Shown: positions 24,917 to 39,200 of the stretch, piece after piece
Layout of the letters: each line of letters starts with the position of its first letter
Numbering within the stretch: position 1 is the stretch's first letter
Assembly (NCBI RefSeq): GCF_905404315.1
Contig: NC_066280.1
Span: 13,649,001-13,713,000, forward strand
Reading direction: 5' to 3'
From: Leptidea sinapis
Lineage: Eukaryota > Arthropoda > Insecta > Lepidoptera > Pieridae
Length of the DNA stretch: 64,000 nt
Notes under the pieces: model-generated
The model's input: the letters and a program-made list of their open reading frames with translations, nothing else
Database searches by the model: none
Told to the model about the DNA's origin: nothing
Made by a program: the position numbers and the translations under genes

Positions 24917-26448
24917 TATCTAAGCCCTAAAACTACAATTTAGAAAAACTCAGAAAAATTTGACAAAATGTAATGTTATAAACACATTTTATAATAATTC
25001 TTGGTTAATAATGGTTGTTGCGTTGCAATATGATACTTTTCAAATATACCCTCCTCTATAAACACTTTCTTTAAAGATTGTTCTAAACAAAATCAGATAC
25101 ATTAAAATCATTTCCAGAGGTCTCGATCCTTCCAACTATATACAAATAAGCAATACACTATCTACAAGTTAAAATAAAATAGGTCTTTTAAAAATCTACA
25201 AATAAACCAATTAGCTTTGAGCGTAGTTTGTCGTTGTGAGCAACAGATGGCGCTGCTACAGTTTGGAGCATTAGAAATAGACGTGTAAAAATACCATATT
25301 CTTATATTAATTGGCATTATTTGTAGAATTTTAATTAATCTCTCAACTCTTACTGCGATGCATATTATCCTGCACCAATAAATAATTAGAATTAGATTCA
25401 TAACAAAGAAGATGAATTAATTAGATCAATTATCGTTGCTTTATGTTAATACAATGATTTGAATAGATTAAGTATATTTTTAAAGAATTGCTGTGTATAA
25501 TGTCAAGTATACTCCATTATAACTTTCTTGCCTTTAGAACGTTCTATAGTATTTATATTAAAAATAGTCAATGTGATTGTGAACGCGTCGTTGGTCATAG
25601 ACAAGGCAAAGACGACCGAAATCGGAAATCGCGGTGAATACGTGTGGCTTTAGTGACAGTTACTGTATGTTGACAGAAATAATGCTGTATAATATGAAAT
25701 TATCATAAAATATCAAATCACATAAGTGATATTGACATTGACAGTTCTATAACACGTCAATTTTCCACAGCTTGTACGAGTTCCATAGTTATAGTTATTT
25801 TATCTAAATGGAAGAGGAAGTGGCTCATTTGATGGAAAGTATACCAATTTTGAGGGTCACAGGACGGTATATAATAAAGGGATATGCACACTAAAAGAGT
25901 GCTTAAGATAATGCTTTATCTACACAACTTCAAAGCGTAAATAGGATTAATGTCTAATATCACTAAGGCTGATCTAGAGTTTAAATTTTTTTCGGGTTTT
26001 TGGTAGAACTATGTAAATTTAATCAATAAACATTAACCAGTTTTATGTGTTTACTTTCAGTGTACAGTTACTTAAACACATTATTGCAATAGGAATCTTG
26101 AATTTAAAAAAAATATTTTCACAAAATCTGGTATGTAGTAGTAACCAAATAAATATTTTGATTTTGGAATGTCTGTTTTATACAAAAAGAAAAACCTTTA
26201 TGCAGATTGTTATTATAATGAACGACATATTTTATAGTTAAAATCAATCGTTCCAAAGTTAAAAAGTAACCAAGCGCCGTTACATCGCCATCAAATACAC
26301 TAAAAACGCATGGTGGATAAACACGTGTGTTTTAAAAAACTTATTTTCGATGAATGGTTTTACAAAAGTTGAAAAGTTTAATATAATATTAATACAATAA
26401 ACAACGTTTAAAAGAGATTGTTACTATATTATTTTAATTATATGGTAT

Positions 26449-27019
26449 GGCCGATTTCAATATTTGATCCCCAATTTAAAATTATATAGAATTCAGTTTT
26501 TATGTCATCTGTCAATTGATACTAAATCTGTATTTCAAAATGTCAATCTTAATTTCCAAAACCAAATAACTAGAAAACGCTAATATCACATTTATACAAA
26601 GACACAACAAAGAGGATGTAAATACTACGTAATAAGAGGCTGCCTAAGTAAAAATTTAAATTTAATTTACTTTGAAACGTGCAGTGATTTGAGATAAGTT
26701 TGAAATAGTAGTAATTACAGTATGGCGATTGGCGACGAAGTTATAATCCGGTTGAGTTTGAAAGCGAACAGTTGCTTAAGTCGTAGTGTATTTCGTCTAT
26801 CTCCGTTTTTTACAAGATTATAGCCGTTATCTGTCAATATATCAATCTCTGCACGTATCATTTTTATTTCAATCGCTTTTTTCTTAGAGTTCCGCTCGGC
26901 TGACACAGATTATTAAAACGTTCCACAGAACGGTTATTGAAATGTCAAAAGCGCAAAAATTAGAATGTCAATCTCATATCGCCAATTTAGGATTGCGATT
27001 GCATATAGAAATCGGCCGT
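26449..27019. mobile_element. MITE with GGCCGATTTC ends holding a dispersed repeat
   Basis: GGCCGATTTCAATAT on the left and ATATAGAAATCGGCC on the right. It contains (26607-26903) a segment shared with 12727-13012. Lies at the 3' side of Rab6. Confidence 0.5.
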
Positions 27020-27217
27020 AAAATGAGTAGTTACAGCGCGTATTAAGATAATTAGAATACGCTAAATTTACTATACATATCTTGTTTTTTATTTAAACAT
27101 CTGTAGAATCTCTAGTCCATATACAGAGTGTATTTTTATAAACAAGCATAAACGGATGCAAAATGCTACAGTACAAAATATAACACAACAATACACATAC
27201 TGTTTATAAATACAATA
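26940..27217 (-). other. Rab6: probable Rab6 3' UTR
   Basis: Sequence after the Rab6 stop on the minus strand. An AAATAAA stretch near 27088-27094 is a candidate polyadenylation signal. The lower bound is a guess, limited by the repeat that ends near 27019. Confidence 0.3.
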
Positions 27218-27285
27218 TTAACACGCGCAGCCGTTGTCTGGCTCCTTGTTGTCACCTGGCGCCTGTCGGAGTATCACCTCATGCA
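27218..27285 (-). CDS. Rab6: Rab6 coding exon 6 and stop
   Basis: The exon is 68 nt and completes a methionine codon, then reads HEVILRQAPGDNKEPDNG and ends CAC-stop (TAA at 27218-27220). The terminal Cys-Ala-Cys is the Rab double-geranylgeranylation site. The acceptor is CGTAACAG. Confidence 0.96.
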
Positions 27286-30200
27286 CTGTTACGGTAATAT
27301 TAAGGAAAATAAAAACATAAAAACTACAAGGACCGCCAATTAGATAATGTCGTCTTTAATCGATGCAGGTTTATCTTTTAATCTGTGTTATAATATGTAT
27401 TACAATTCCAGAAAAACGTTCCAAACCACAATCACGTCGACATTGAGTTAAGAACACAAAACTGGTCACGTGATTATATTAACGGACTGACAAAAAATGG
27501 CAGCCCTATTGTCACTCTCTAAATGACATCATGACTTCGAAAGTAGTAGCCCAACCCACATGTATAGAATACAATAATATTTATTAAACTTTAAACACGA
27601 ATTCCTTAAAAATGTGTTGTTTGTGGCTTGGAACGTTTTTCAGGAACTACGTACAATTATTTCCTCAAGCCATTTTATGCTTAGAAAAAATAAGAGCAAA
27701 CCTGTTTTAAAGTGAATAAACGACGATATACAGATATAGAAACTAGGCAAATATATTCCAAACGGATAATACAATAAATCATGCAAAATATGTTAATACG
27801 AGCATAAAGCAGTTATAATCTAAGTTAATATACTCGTCTCGGAAAATTTAACAGCCTGTATGCTAATAGCACAGTATATATGTACGCTAAAGCAATATGG
27901 AGACTACGTTCGAAACGACGCACGCACACAGACGCAAATCTCAACAAAATGATATTAACACTGACCTCTTTGTATATTGGGGATATGTGTGTATTTGTAC
28001 ATAAACACCCGGAATATTTCTCCAAAATGAAAGATCACTCTTCTAGGAACACTCGATACCCAAACAAATTACTTATACCCAAATGTGAATTGACACTCTG
28101 CCAAGAAAATGTTCATTACATGGCGATAATAATATATAATAAGTTACCTGACCATTAAAAAGACATGACATGTAATCATCTTAAGAATATATTAACAACA
28201 TGGCTGACAAAAAATTGTTTTTATTCAATAAATGACTGTTAAATTTAAGGAAAATTTACATAATAATTTGACATGAATATTACTGTTTTATTAGAATTAT
28301 AATTGTTTTGCTTAGTTTATAATACTTAATGGTAAGGTTCAATTTTGTATAAAATAAAAGTTTATACTACATATATTTGCATGCCTTGTAGGTAGAATAA
28401 GAGAAACGTAATCTAAATAAAATAAGACCGATTGTAAAACTGTCCTTATTCTAATGCAAATAAAGATTATTATTATTAACAAGGCCAATGAGCAGAAGTC
28501 GGAGTGCTGGTAGGCCCGATATCCACCAAAGCGAGATATATTTTGATAACCAATCAGATTTCGCTATTTCCACATCTCCTCTCCACTTAGCTTCGGTGGA
28601 AGCGGATCAAGCGGAGAGATCTGATCTCGATCTCGGTTTTAAGAACTTTATTTTCTCATTAACAGCCGTTCCCAATATTCAGTCTATCTCCGGATGTGCC
28701 CTACTTGAGATAAAATCGTAACTTTCGTAATCGGGACTTTTCTGTCCCAATAAACTTATCAACGGTAACTCATCTTATCCGCGCTGTCTGTCTATGGGAA
28801 GATGTATAGCTTACCAGCGATAGAAGTTTGTATGGAAATAATTGTAATTCACGCGTCCCAATATAAGGCGATAAGAATGACTTATCGGGTATATTGGGAC
28901 AGCTGCAGATTATTGACAGTAGAAGGTAGTAATTTATCTCCATCTATAGATAGTATATTGGGAACGCCCGTATGCCAGTCGTCACTTCCATGAGAACATA
29001 AAATCAATGAATGAGAGGCGAATTTGCTCATTGCTGCTTTCCGGTTTTAAGGCGGTGGTCCAAGTTACAAGATATATGGTTTATTGTTATTATATTAATA
29101 TGATGTTTTTATTCATTGGTTTGTATATGATAAAGCAGCCTTTTTTTTAAAGATATTGAGGTGATGATGATTTTGATCCGGTGGAAATAAGCTGACAGCT
29201 TCGCTTATCTCCTCTCGTCTCCTTTCCTCTCCGCTTTGGTGGATACCGGGCCTTTAGTCGGGGTGCCCTGCGCTTGGCACGTTGAGACATGCATGACACC
29301 TGCTTATGTGTGCGAGCGTTATATCTAACGTTTGTATATAGTTTACATACTGCTTAAGCTGATCTGTTATATATACTGTGATAATCGCATTCATATAGAT
29401 TATAGAGGATTGTTATTTGATCCAGATATTTGTTAAATCAACTTTACTTTCTTTAATAAAATTGCTTTCGGACAGAAGGCAAATAATGAGACAAGAATAT
29501 TCGTGATGCATTTAAGGCTCTCACTTTTTAAAATAAATAATAAATAATCTTTTATCAATTTATAGAGGAGCCGTCAGCTCACTTAATTTAATTGCCTTTG
29601 AGTTAATCTGTGCCAACTATGATCCTTTGCAACATCGGAGTAATTATTACAAGTTGCCTTGGGTGGCTTTTAGAAAATGAATATATTTTATTATTACACA
29701 GATTGGTTTTCTAGCCAATTTTAATTTCAACTATATAACTAACAAATGTTCTAATAAAAGAGGTATAAAAACAATAGAGTAAGCTTTTGTTTCAATATAA
29801 TATTGTCAAAGTTAAAGACTCTCGCATGATATTTTTTGCCTGTTTAATAAAAGACTTGGCAATTCTTTAAGAACAAGCTGTAAGCGGACGCGCTTTGCAA
29901 TTATTTACTTGTTTGTTTTGTAAAAAAAATATAACGAAATAATTTTAACAATAGGGAATTTTACGGTGATAGTTAAAGAAACATAATATTCTATTTCAGG
30001 CCAACCAAACTAAGTTTTTAAGAGAAATACGCACATACCATGCACAAGTCTAAGCTAGTATTAAAAGAAGAAAGCGGCATAGTAGAGGAAACAAAGGCAT
30101 CATTAACATCAAGTAGTAAAACAATGTTACTTACACCTCGGTTAGTAGAACCACCACCGACAGACACACTATCACTAAATATACCGAATCCGATACCAAA

Positions 30201-33200
30201 TTATATGAAATAATAAAAAGACATCTCGTATTCCATATTCAAAATTAAATTTCGAATTGTTTCCAGCGGAGTAACAAGAATTTTAATGAGGAATCACTCA
30301 ATTAATACCTTCAGTTTTATAATTGGAATTTCAAACTTTTTTTTGAAAATCATTTCATTGCACTATTTGGGCTACATAATAAGTCTTTAAAATCAAATAA
30401 TTATTTAAATGTATTTTGGTAGCACATATTTTTTTTAATTATAAGTGTGAGTAAGTGACTAACGAAAAATATCTTAAAATTTAGATACCTCACAAAAGTA
30501 AAGGTAAGAAAATACTTTGGATCCAACTGACTCTTTTAAGTACGACTTAATCATTGTCATTTGTAGAGTCAACATCCAAAAAAAAATGCTGGCCCTCTTG
30601 AGATTTCTAAACAGAATTTAACACTTATGATGCTAATAAGAAGATATTAAAATAATTAGTCGTATTTTAGCATTGTGAATATGAAAAAAAATGGACGGAA
30701 TTGTGCCACAAAGCTAACCGTCAATACTATACGTACCTTTACTTTGCATATGGTTTATTTATACCCAAGAGTAGTCGCGGGTTTACCAATTGACTACAGT
30801 TAATCGATACAAATAATTAAAAATATTCGACGATAGATAGGTTTGCAATTAGTTGCTGTATTTATCTCATATATTTGATTGCGTGTTAAAAGTATTTGTA
30901 AAAGGATACTGTCTTCAGGAGGTTTGCTTTCCGCTGAGTCCATACCGGGCAGCGCGGCCGCAACTCTTCGGAATAACTAAAACATAAAATTATCTTGTTT
31001 TAGTTAACTTAAAACCATATTAAAAACGGACATCCCTGCTCTGGTGGACCCCAGTATCATCCCGAACCATTTAACCATGCGTTCAAAGCAGAGTTTCTCG
31101 AATTGTCAGGGATCTAGTACTTCATGAACAACTCGATTGCTATGCGTTTCTTCACTGTGTGTTTTCTTTCTTTCTTTCCTTAATCTGATCCCTACCGCCC
31201 AATTCCAACATCGCATAACATCCCACAAACTAAGGTATCATCCCCATTACCTGGATATGTCACATTCCTCCCCAATGCAGTTTTCAACTAACTTTATTCC
31301 GTGTAAAACCCACCTATAGAATGAGTTTCCTTGTGCGGTATTGCCAGAACGATGCGCCATTTTTTTTAAAGTCTGTAGGCACTGTATTCTTTTGTTGTTA
31401 AAAGAGTATGAATCCGATCACCTACTATCAGTTAGGCTACGCTTTTTTGTCCTGTTGCCTCAAAAAAAAAACAAATTATTACGTATGTAATGCGAGAATC
31501 TAGATGTGGGGAACACAATGCTACTTTCCACTACACCCCTGAACCAAGGCAAATTACATGAAAGGAATGAAAACACAAAAGCAAGGACTTATGTTACTTT
31601 CTCTTTCAGACCGAGCCCCAATGGACCATTAAGTCACTAGAGTGGTTTAGAATTTTCGTTTGATATACAGAATAGTACATTGGATATAAATCATATATTA
31701 TTAATATTCTACATAAAATATTTCATCAGAAAGTTGGCGTGTGATACATAAATAATCTTAACAGAAGAAGACCGCAGACAAAGATAACGAGATATATTGA
31801 TATGTAAATTTCACTTTTAAGTGCCACACGAGCTATCAAATAGATAATTTCTCCATGAACTTTCCACCAAGAACAATGTGGAATTGGAAATTGTGTTTGA
31901 TTATATCTGTTGAAGCTTTGTTTAATTACAGCTTCAAGGGATCAGAAGCGATTTTATTTCATGTTTATTTAAAAAAAAAAGGTCTTATAAGTGTTGCAAG
32001 AGAGTACCACACACCTGTTTAACATTGTAGCCCGCCTTGGCGCTGGTCTCAATGAACATAACGTTGAGCTCCTTGGCTTTGCGGTCGCCCTCCTCGGTGG
32101 ACACCTGTCTCTTGTCCGACAGATCAGTCTTGTTGCCCACCAGCATGATAATCACGTCGGAGCCGCGCTCCGTGCGCACGTCATCGATCCACTTCGACGT
32201 CTGGTGGAACGAGTTCGCATCTGAAATTCAAACACTTAGATCATTAATACCTCAATGCCTCAGCAAAACGTAGAATGTTTTTACGCGACTATGCGTAAGT
32301 GGTGTACGTCGTTCCTGCGTAGGGTCCGGGCTAGCCGCAAAGTATTCTGAGGTCATTTTCTCACAGGTTCGATTGTCGGTACCTTAACCACTGCTGTTTT
32401 ATACATGTGCTGATGAGTCGATACTTTCCTGGAGTAGGAAGGTTTAGATTTTAAGATATCTTGTACTAACACTAGGTTTTAAGTTACTTTGTTACTAACA
32501 CATTATGACCTCACGTTGGGCGAAATAAATAATTTATTATTATTATTAATAATACGTCTAGATAGACTGTGACAGCTGTGGAAACGTCGAAATAAATTAA
32601 CCTCTATTTCGAGCAATGCACGGACACTAACACAAAGTGTTATACAAATCGCGAGTGTAAGACGTAGCTTGTCACGCACACTTAAGTAATCAACCTGGCC
32701 TGTTTTTATCGGTTGTCTTCTTAGACGTACTACTATTTATACGTATAGACAGAGTCTCTTGCAAGAGCAAGAGACTCTGTCTATACGTATAAATTATCTA
32801 AGTTTAAGCAATTGGCTATGTAGAGAAGAAGAAATAAGGGATTGCTTGTGACTAATTCTAGTAGGCGTCATAAGATACATGATAAATTTAAGAATAAATG
32901 TATACATTTTTATAATGAAGTCCCCAGCCACTGTTCAGGCATTATCTATAAAAAAAAAAGATGTTTTATTAAAAAATGGGTCTGTCGTTAATCTTACTAC
33001 TCCACAGCTGAATATGTAACTGATCGGACAGCCTGGGACTAGATTATGATTATTTTATAGCAATAGCAATGACAGTACAATATTGTATATTTCATTAAAA
33101 AGAGCGCAGAAAAAGAATGTTGGGAGAGTTTCTTGCGCAGCTTCTCTCTCGGAGAGGGGTTTGTTTTCGAAGCGGTAGTAGTATCTAGTATATTAGAAAT

Positions 33201-36200
33201 GACATCAAAAAGAATTCTAAAGGGATTGGTTTTGAGTAAATAAATGCATTTTCATGCTATGAATTTCAGTCGTCGCAAGCTTCAGTGTTCCTGTTTGTGG
33301 GGTGTGTTAGCCTTTATGTCTCAGGAGGACTGGCGCAGTGAGCCGTGATCTTCCGCTGAGATATATAGAGAGTACGTAGACCTTGCTCAGACTTTACTTA
33401 CGTAGAACTTAGCTGAGTGATAGCTTGGTATAATATTTGATTTCGTTTTTATAGTCATTTGACAGCAAAAATTATGATGAGCTTAAGCTAAAACAGCTCT
33501 TACATTATATTGTACATAACTTATATTTTATACATAACTGAGAAAGTTAAGATTATTTCTGAACCTACATACATATTTTCTAAAAGCAAGTATGGCTTTT
33601 AAAAAATGATAATCTGAAGTACATACAATCTGCCATTTTAGTTAACGGATGATCCCGTTATAGAAACATTACATTAGTGGAACGTGGTAACGTGGAACCT
33701 GTATTGCGGCTGCCATTGTTGTCATATCGGGGTCGCGAATCCAACTACAATCAACCGCTAAAGTTTAACTAAGCCCAAAAAACTATACTTATATAGGTGC
33801 CATTCATCATGGTGCGTGGGGTACGTGATACCTCCGCCAGTAGGCATGGTCATATTAATAACAAAGAATCACCTTAATTTCATCATTTTATTAATCAGGT
33901 CATAAATATTCAAATGTTTTGAGTTTTTTTTTAGTGTTAATTCCGCCAATTTTGTCTTTATAAACAATTCGACACGTGTATCGCCTCTACACGAGGCATC
34001 CTCAAGTCATGTTGACTCGCCAATATCTGGCACGACGTCATAAATATTCTAAATTAAATGTTGTACAAGAGTACAAGAACCAACTTATTTAAAATGGTAA
34101 GGAATAATATTGTATCTTATAATATACATAATTCCACCATACATTATTTTATTATATCTCGCAGCGTTTTCGTTGAAAGCTCCCAGGCGGGTTATTTTTC
34201 CCGACACCTCCAACAAATATCGTTAATAAATACAAAAATGTATATAAAAACTAAACGAATTTTATACTTAAATCTTAGTCGAGAACATCCATTGGTGAAA
34301 AGAGCTTGAAAATCGTTGCAGTAGTTTTTGAGACGCGCACAGACAGACAGAAGAAAGCGAAGGAAGACTTCGTTTTATAATAATTACTAGCTGACCCAGC
34401 AAACGTTGTATTGCCACATAAAGTAGAGATGAAACGGATATCCGGTAACTATCCGGTATCCGGCCTATCCGGCGGCCTTAATACTATCCGGCCGAATACC
34501 GGATAACTACCTAATATTCGGCCGGATAGGCATCAGGCCTCTTAATTAAAAAATAATCTGTATAAAAAAAATATTTTTAAGTAATTATTTGCTTTATTTA
34601 GTTACTTTTAGTATCACTTAAGAAATATAATTAGTTGTAAATTTTAAATCACACCATAGTAAATGAATGTAATAGAAAAAAAATAATTATTTAGTACTCA
34701 TACAGCACTAAAGGCAAATTATGGTGGATAAATAATAATTTCTCTGCATTGAGAGGTAGCAAGCGATTTCGCTTCTCTCAACCGAATCTAACCGAGTCTA
34801 CTCGATCGTTCGCGCGCCACCCGCGCAAGTCTGTGTTTGTGTGTGCGATACACCAAACGGCTAAGTTCCGCCGGATATTCGGCCACATGGTTGGCCGGAT
34901 ATCCGGTATCCGGTATCCGGCCACCATGCTATCCGTTTCATCTCTAATATAAAGTAATTAAAAAGAAATTCAATAATTAAAATTTTTGGGGTATAAAAAT
35001 TAGATGACGACCGATTCTCAGACCTACCAAATACATGTAACATAAAATTTATCGTACTACAATTATTAGTGTATTCGATTGCCATCTTGCAACCCTATTG
35101 CGGATCTGTGTATGGAATAGAATATTATAAAAATCACGATACAAAAATAGGTATTGATCGTAGAGGGGTTAAAATGTAGGATTAAGTAATAAAAAGGATA
35201 AAAATTTGCCAAAAATGCTAAAAAAATTTTTGGGGTGGACCACCCTTAACATTTAGGGGGATGAAAAATGATGTCCGATTCTCCACCCTAGCCGATATGC
35301 ACGCTAGATTCACGAAAATCGGTCGAGCCGTTTAATTACGTACACCGTGACACGAGAATTTTATATATTAGATGTATTGATTATATTATTATAGCAGACT
35401 AGACTGAATATGTGCGGTTTATCATGTCACTGTGAAATCCCCAAGCTCATAGACATAATCGTGTGAGTAAAAGTATTGATGTACTGTGCCTACACTAATA
35501 CATTTTAAACAGGTAAATAGCAAAACCATCGTCTATAAATATGTGCTCAGGCGTGCCTGCTATCGTATTATTTCTCGAATTTATACTACATATAAATCCC
35601 CTGTGACGCGACGGTGAGCGGGAGCTAACCGAATGTTTTACGATTGCAATGATCTCGGGCTCCGGTGAAACATCGTTACGTGTTACTTAGGCTTGTTACA
35701 CACTATCGCGATCTCAGGTTTACATTCCAACCGTTTAATGACACTTACATTCAACTGATTCAAATGTGATTCCTCTGGTATTGCAGAGAGAACCCAGGTG
35801 CATCCGTTCTCTCTTTCATGCTAAGTTACCAAGTGGGAGGCTCCACTTCGGTAAAATAACAAGGCTAAATACTTTGGAAGGAAGGATAATTAAGCTTCGT
35901 AAATCGTACGCTAACTCTTGGGATATAAATATAGCTGATGCTCGTTAAAATATTCTCGTTGCAATAAAAATCAGTTGAGCAAGTTACGCAAGATAAAAGT
36001 GAACAACTTGTTCATAACACAACGGTATAAATTGTATAACTAAGTTAGCAAGTTTACGAGCACAATTAAGAAACTTTATCGCTTTTACGTCTCAACAACC
36101 GTACACGCTTTCCTTTGAAACATTACAGATACAAAATATAGTGGGTACGGAGCAATGAATAAGGTCTTACTTGAGATATTTGAGTTATTCAGGAAATCTA

Positions 36201-39200
36201 ACATGTTTATGTGCTTGTAGAATTTTTTATGACAGCCATCAACAGAATACCTTGTCGTCATTTCATACAAATCTCTTCATCATATTCTTTTATTTAAATA
36301 ATACAATATTATATATTGTAAACTATGTGACCCCGAAACCGACAGACGTTGTTCTATCAATAGGAAAATAAATACGACTTAAAAAAAAAACAAAAAAACT
36401 AGAAAACCAAACTAAACAATAGAAAATTTATTTTGAAATATAAAGACGATATATGAAATATATAAATTAACAAAAATCTTCTTTTGCAAATTGAAAAATG
36501 AAATAATTTTATCAGATTAATGTATTGTCATCGCTCCTCGATAAATCTACGAAGTTTGAACGAAATCTGGAGGTCTACTAGCAAAACCGACAACGATACA
36601 TTCGGAACGATACGATAATACTCCGAATATATCGCAACTAACCTACTCTAACAAATGTTCGAATTCCTTATCGTTTATCGTTACCATAGACTAATATTTT
36701 GATTTTTTTACGATGTTAGTGTGAATGTAATATGTTCAAACCTAAACATTATCTGTGCTTTGTCGCTGTGAAGTGTCAAAAGTCAAAACATAGTTTAGGC
36801 GCTAAGGACCATGCCAGACTCTGCACCACTAATTTGGTATCATTTACACATAATGGAAATGTTAAAAAAATATGTAATGAATATAATATGACCATTTAAA
36901 ATTGAATAAATAATACAAAACTCGCGGATAATAAAATGTAAAAAAAAGTAACTCAACCTTTCTCGTCGACTTCCTATTTCTCAGGCGGCCATTTGCATTA
37001 TTTCTACGCATAAACGATCAACAAAATGACTTAAATAACTTAGTAGTAAAAAAATCCTCTTGAATAGTAAATCACATATAATTATTATAATAATATTTAT
37101 TAACTATGTATATTGTATGTCAAATATATCTATACAACTTGAAACGATAATAGCAACGACAGCCTAGATGGTGTCGTTGAGATTATCGTAAAAGTGACGT
37201 TTGATTATTTGTGAAATTCGAATATTCGTCTCTGACATTTTCAACTAAGAGTAGGGTTAGGACCGATAATATCGAATAATGTTTCGTTCGTTCAATCATC
37301 GTTTCGACATTGAATACGACGTAACTAAGAGTAGGATTCGACACGACTAATGCCACGATTTATCGAATATCGATTTTAGGAGTAGGCCACCTGGCCGTCA
37401 AAAGTGAGTCGAAATCGCGCCCAACTGAGTCGGTTACAAACAAACACACATACAGGTGAAGCTAATAGAAACCATGTAAAAAAATAAGATGTAATTATTT
37501 CAGGAAAAATGTAGTCTTAAGCCAGTGGAAATATGCAATCAAAGTTATTAAGTTAAAAATGAAACAGATCGTATCGTTTTTGTGTAAAACAGTTTTTATT
37601 ATACCGCTTTATAATTGCCAATTTTTTAAAGTATTAGTATTATCCTTAAGAAAGAGACATATGCCGTCGCGGACTTTCCTGTAGACCTATAAAAGATACA
37701 CAATTCCACCATAGGTACATTATTTTGTCATGTCTCGTTGAAAGCTCTCTGAAAGGTGGCTTATTTTTTCCCATATCTCCAAACATCGTTAATGTATAGA
37801 AAATTTTAGACAAAAACTAAACAAATTATATACTAGAGCCTTCCTCAAGAACCACGCTATCCATTGGTGAAAACAGCATGAAAATTGTGCAGTAGTTTTT
37901 GAGTTTATCGCGAACAGACAGACAGACAGACAGATGCGGCGGTGGACTTTGTTTTATATTTTTATATATGTAGTGATAGAATTCAAAAGAGCAAATGTTG
38001 ACTTTCCTTCAATTCGTGCCGATATTCTCAATATGTACAGCATTCCCGATGAGTGGAAATGATAAACAATATACTTGACTCTTGAATATATAATTATTCA
38101 AGAAAAAGATAAATTAACAAACTATCTATATTAATTATGAATACAAAATATTTCTCAAGCCTTAATTAGTCATTTTCAATACTAAAATTTATGAATTATA
38201 ATAGATAAGTTTATTAGAACTACGACCCCTGTGCCAGAAATTGGACAGAACACAAGCATAATTAGTAAAAAAGTGAAAATACAGTCATAAAATATAAAAC
38301 AAAGATATTGTAGATTCTTTTTATTATATGAATATTATTAAAAACAACTGCAACGGAGCGAACCAAAGCAGGAGGCTTGGTACTCAAAGAGCCGCATACA
38401 AAACTAATTAATATTTATCCACTTTCATTTGACCAGTGCTGTTGGGTATAGCATGTCCCTTATTTTAGAAATTGCCTAGAGTGTTCACAAGTTTAGCTTA
38501 TTACGATAAAAAAAATATATCTCACGTACGGTGGGTAAGCTCTGAATAAGCTGTACGATATGAATCTTTTACCTATTTACAGCATTACCTAATGACTTCG
38601 TCACATTTTCGATGCGTATCGTATCGTAATTGGTACGTCGTGCCCATAAAAATACAGTGCCGCTCAGGATTCTTGAAAAATAATTCTGAGCTCCAATTGC
38701 GCTCGTCACCTTGAGACATAAGATGTTAAGTCTCATTTGCCCAGTACTTTCACTAGCTACGACGCCCTTCAGACGATTGGGTGCGCACTCAGTTCCTAAC
38801 TCAAGAATTCTTTAGTTACCGTAAGATCAGTGGGAGGCTCCTTTGCACAGGGTGCCAGTTAGTCTATGGGTACCAAAACGGCGCCTATTTCTGCCGTGAA
38901 ACAGTAATGTGCAAAATATTACTGTGTTGCAGTCTGAAGGGCGCCGTAGCTAGTGAAAATACTGGGCAAATGAGACTTAACATCTTAGGTCTCAAGGTGC
39001 CGAGCGCAATTGTAGTACGCTCAGAATTTTCGGGTTTTCAAGAATCCTGAGCGGCACTGCATTGTAATGGGCCGAGCGTATCAATTACCATGAGCTGAAC
39101 GTCCTATTCGTCTCGTCCCTTATATTGATAAAAAAAAACTCTAACTTATATTATCAGCATCCACGGCCCTTATAAATAATTCCTGAGCAACAGACGGATG

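Noticed and set aside
25808..25897. Short ATG frame MEEEVAHLMESIPILRVTGR after a promoter-like stretch
   Set aside because: Only 28 codons, no donor or family; too weak to call.
31991..32273. Two plus-strand frames over 32.0-32.27 kb
   Set aside because: They are antisense to Rab6 exon 4.
34749..34952. 67-codon frame inside the hAT element
   Set aside because: Made by the subterminal repeats; no transposase similarity.
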